A stretch of DNA of 24,529 nucleotides, taken from assembly GCA_030765605.1 (NCBI GenBank), contig JAVCCG010000029.1, forward strand, positions 1-24,529, in the 5' to 3' direction. Both the position numbers and the translations under genes were made by a program. Positions 22,445-24,529 of the stretch are shown one piece after another; position 1 is the first letter of the stretch; each line of letters begins with the position of its first letter. Below the pieces are notes generated by a model that did not search any database, had not been told where the DNA came from, and was given only the letters and a program-made list of their open reading frames with translations. Origin of the DNA: Candidatus Alcyoniella australis. Lineage in GTDB: Bacteria > Lernaellota > Lernaellaia > JAVCCG01 > Alcyoniellaceae.

Positions 22445-23641
22445 ATGCTGATGAACAAGAGTATTGTTTTAGGAATAACCGGAGGCATCGCGGCCTACAA
22501 GGCCTGCGAGCTGATCCGGCTGATCACGCGTAGTGGGGCCACAGTCAGGCCGATTCTCACCCAGAACGGCGCCAAGTTCATCACCAAGCTCAGCGTTCAG
22601 ACCCTCAGCGGCAACCGCGCCTATAGCGATACTTTCGAGCAGGGAGACGCTTGGGAGATCGGACACATCAGCCTGGCGCAATCCGCCGACGCGATCGTTG
22701 TCGCGCCGGCTACGGCCAACGTGCTGGCCAAGGTCTGCGCCGGCGTGTGCGACGATCTACTGACAACCACGATCTGCGCCGCGGACTGTCCGGTGATCTT
22801 TGCTCCGGCGATGAACACCAAGATGTGGCTAAACCCGATCGTCCAACGCAACGTACGCACGCTGACCGAATTGGGCTACCTGTTCGTACCGCCGGGCTAC
22901 GGCGAACTGGCCTGCAAGGATGTTGGCGAAGGTAAGATGGCCGAGCCTGCGCAGATTCTCGAACACATCCGATCGACGCTTTGCGACAAACCGCTGGCGG
23001 GCAAACGGCTGCTGATCAGCGCCGGCCCGACCTGCGAGGCCCTGGATCCGGTACGGCATCTGACCAACCGCTCGTCGGGCAAGATGGGCTTTGCGCTGGC
23101 TCGCGTGGCTTGGCGCATGGGGGCCCAGGTCGAGTTGATCAGCGGTCCGGTCTGCCTCGATGATCCGGTGGGGGTTAACACCGTGCGCGTTGCTTCCGCC
23201 GCGCAAATGCTCGAACAGCTTGAGCAGCGCTTTTCCGAATCCGACATACTGATAATGTCCGCGGCCGTGGCCGACGTGCGGCCCACGCAGGTGGCCGATA
23301 CCAAGCTTCCCAAATCCGAGCTGCCGCAAGCAATCCCGCTGGAGGCTACGCCGGACATCGTGTCGCTTCTCGCAGCCCGACGTAGGGCGGGGCAGTTGAT
23401 CGTCGGGTTTGCCGCGGAGACCGATGCGATGTCGCAAAAGGCCCGCGACAAACTTCAGCGCAAGGGCCTGGACATGATCGTGGCCAACGACGTTTCGCGC
23501 AGCGACATCGGGTTCGACTCGGAGAACAACGAGGTCACTATCTATATTCGCGACGGCGAGGAACTGCACGTCGAACTCTCCGACAAGGAACGCGTGGCCC
23601 GGGCGGTGCTCTCCAAGGCTGCCGAACTGCTCGGCGACTGA
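22445..23641 (+). CDS. coaBC: bifunctional phosphopantothenoylcysteine decarboxylase / phosphopantothenate-cysteine ligase
   Basis: A 398-residue fusion enzyme catalysing two successive steps of coenzyme A synthesis: ligation of cysteine to 4'-phosphopantothenate (CoaB), then flavin-dependent decarboxylation (CoaC). The CoaC half (about 1-180) has GITGGIAAYKACELIR (about 10-25), the catalytic His74 in HISLAQSADAIVVAPATAN, PAMN (121-124) and Cys157 in LACKDVGEGKMAEP. The CoaB half (about 185-398) has ISAGPTCEALDPVRHLTNRS (about 191-210) then SGKMG, SAAVADVRP, and FAAETD. The family start is MxxKxIVLGITGG, which fits ATG 22445 or ATG 22451; the frame is open further upstream, but that overlaps the promoter. 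Transcribed alone, convergent with the phospholipase-like gene. Confidence 0.96.
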   Translation: MLMNKSIVLGITGGIAAYKACELIRLITRSGATVRPILTQNGAKFITKLSVQTLSGNRAYSDTFEQGDAWEIGHISLAQSADAIVVAPATANVLAKVCAGVCDDLLTTTICAADCPVIFAPAMNTKMWLNPIVQRNVRTLTELGYLFVPPGYGELACKDVGEGKMAEPAQILEHIRSTLCDKPLAGKRLLISAGPTCEALDPVRHLTNRSSGKMGFALARVAWRMGAQVELISGPVCLDDPVGVNTVRVASAAQMLEQLEQRFSESDILIMSAAVADVRPTQVADTKLPKSELPQAIPLEATPDIVSLLAARRRAGQLIVGFAAETDAMSQKARDKLQRKGLDMIVANDVSRSDIGFDSENNEVTIYIRDGEELHVELSDKERVARAVLSKAAELLGD

Positions 23642-23726
23642 GCGTTCAGAATTTTCCGCAAGTATTTGAATATTGGTTGCAGCCACGACGTATTACACGC
23701 ATGGATCGCAACGGCGGGAGAGCCGA

Positions 23727-24529
23727 TTATACGGCGAGCATCGGGAAACGTTCGATATTTTCGATCAGCGGCCCGAGCTTGGGCGGCGTAAACTCAAGTG
23801 CGATCTCGTCGAGGATCTGTACTTTGAGCAGACCGCGCCGGTCCAGCCAGCGCAGGTTGCGGCGTATCGAGCGCGCAGCGCGGATCGCCTCGCGGCCCGT
23901 GGGGTCCATCGCCATGATCGAGGCGCTGTCGGGGTTGGAGAGGAAGTCCATCGACGCCTCGATCGAGAGGTCGATGTAATGCTGCACGCGCTCGGGCTTG
24001 AGCAGCACCTGCGAACGCCGCGATTGGGCCGCCACGAGCTGTTGCCAGCGTTTGAGCCGACCCAGAAGCATCATCGAGTTGAAAATCTGTTTATTGACCT
24101 TGAACGGAAACAACGTGCGACGCAGTGCTTTCTGCATCAGCTCGTCCTGCTCCGCAAACGAGCGCCGCGCAAGAACGCGCGCCTTGCTCCAGACCTCAGG
24201 GCCCAGGTAGCTCTCGAAGCGCGTCTCCCAATAAGTGTGACGCATCGCATGGTGACGATAGCTGATGATCAGTTTGTTCGGGATATAGTAGCTGTGCGCG
24301 ATGGCGTCCGATGCCAGATGCGCCTGGTAGCCGTAGCAGAACGAGTGCGAGGCCTCGCTGAGGGCTTCGGCGTGCATTGCCTTGGCCACGGACCAGGCGT
24401 GGCAATGATGGATCGAGCGCGCGAAGTTCTTTCCCATGGTGATGTCGGCGGCAACGATGCCGTAGAGAAATTCCGCACGATGGCGCGAGATAACCTTGGC
24501 CACGTACGGCGCGAACATCCCCAGGTTGA
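23727..24529 (-). CDS. zinc-dependent phospholipase C-like protein (5' end outside window)
   Basis: At least 266 residues are visible; the frame is still open at the window edge. Related proteins start further upstream with a signal peptide and a WGPxTH-type N-terminus, so the ATG at 24518 is probably internal. The visible part resembles the zinc-dependent phospholipase C / S1-P1-like fold: FLYGIVAADITMGKN, then HHCHAW, then GYQAHLASDAIAHSYYIPN, which supply the His and Asp ligands of a zinc cluster. The C-terminal half is helical, Arg-rich and not recognised. The missing N-terminal residue (Trp in the family) and one His ligand cannot be checked here. Convergent with coaBC, with an 85-nt gap in which no terminator is evident. 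Confidence 0.75.
   Translation of the reverse strand, partial: NLGMFAPYVAKVISRHRAEFLYGIVAADITMGKNFARSIHHCHAWSVAKAMHAEALSEASHSFCYGYQAHLASDAIAHSYYIPNKLIISYRHHAMRHTYWETRFESYLGPEVWSKARVLARRSFAEQDELMQKALRRTLFPFKVNKQIFNSMMLLGRLKRWQQLVAAQSRRSQVLLKPERVQHYIDLSIEASMDFLSNPDSASIMAMDPTGREAIRAARSIRRNLRWLDRRGLLKVQILDEIALEFTPPKLGPLIENIERFPMLAV

Noticed and set aside
1-24529. CRISPR arrays, insertion sequences, prophage genes or toxin-antitoxin pairs
   Set aside because: No spaced direct repeats, transposase or integrase motifs, or small paired toxin-like ORFs were seen.

Overview
The window is a gene-dense, GC-rich bacterial chromosome segment of about 24.5 kb. No phage, insertion-sequence or CRISPR signal was seen. 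The organism is Gram-negative with meso-diaminopimelate peptidoglycan: it encodes Mpl, an LD-carboxypeptidase and a heptosyltransferase-like GT9 enzyme. A protein with an AgmX/PglI-type C-terminal tail and a DUF362-ferredoxin protein suggest a delta-proteobacterial or Myxococcota-like lineage. That placement is inference; no rRNA is present.

Layout. (1) 1-2547 (+): the 3' part of ruvA, ruvB, a tiny basic ORF, and an unusual fusion of a low-molecular-weight tyrosine phosphatase with a cupin. (2) 2544-3683 (-): a DUF362/2[4Fe-4S] protein, convergent with and overlapping the fusion gene. (3) 3822-6766 (+): an alkaline-phosphatase-superfamily hydrolase coupled to a GT9 glycosyltransferase with Cys clusters at both ends. 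(4) 6831-11321 (+): a cell-wall cluster of LD-carboxypeptidase, beta-lactamase-fold serine hydrolase, Mpl and an unknown coupled protein. (5) 11371-12849 (-): a secreted cyclophilin downstream of a D-amino-acid aminotransferase. (6) 12850-13240: the only long intergenic region (391 bp). It carries several DnaA-box sequences, a 14-bp palindrome inside a good promoter, and AT-rich DNA. (7) 13241-14197: a small membrane protein, an OsmC-family protein (-) and tRNA-Arg(CCU). (8) 14239-17026 (+): a cyclic-nucleotide phosphodiesterase directly followed by a CHASE2 adenylate cyclase, so probable breakdown and synthesis of cAMP side by side. (9) 17122-21486 (+): an HU/IHF-family protein, sucC, sucD and the AgmX-tail protein, the last three joined by one-base TGATG stop/start overlaps. 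(10) 21571-22326 (-): a zinc-ribbon membrane protein divergent from coaBC (22445-23641, +). The window ends in a 5'-truncated zinc-dependent phospholipase C-like gene (-).

The most striking points are: the phosphatase-cupin fusion; the DnaA-box cluster between divergent genes; the palindromes in the mpl and dat promoters; an intrinsic-terminator hairpin antisense inside the AgmX-tail gene next to a protein repeat; the cyclase/phosphodiesterase pair; and a set of genes that appear leaderless, with a -10-like hexamer 7-8 nt before the ATG and no Shine-Dalgarno. All function calls come from reading motifs by eye. No database search was run.
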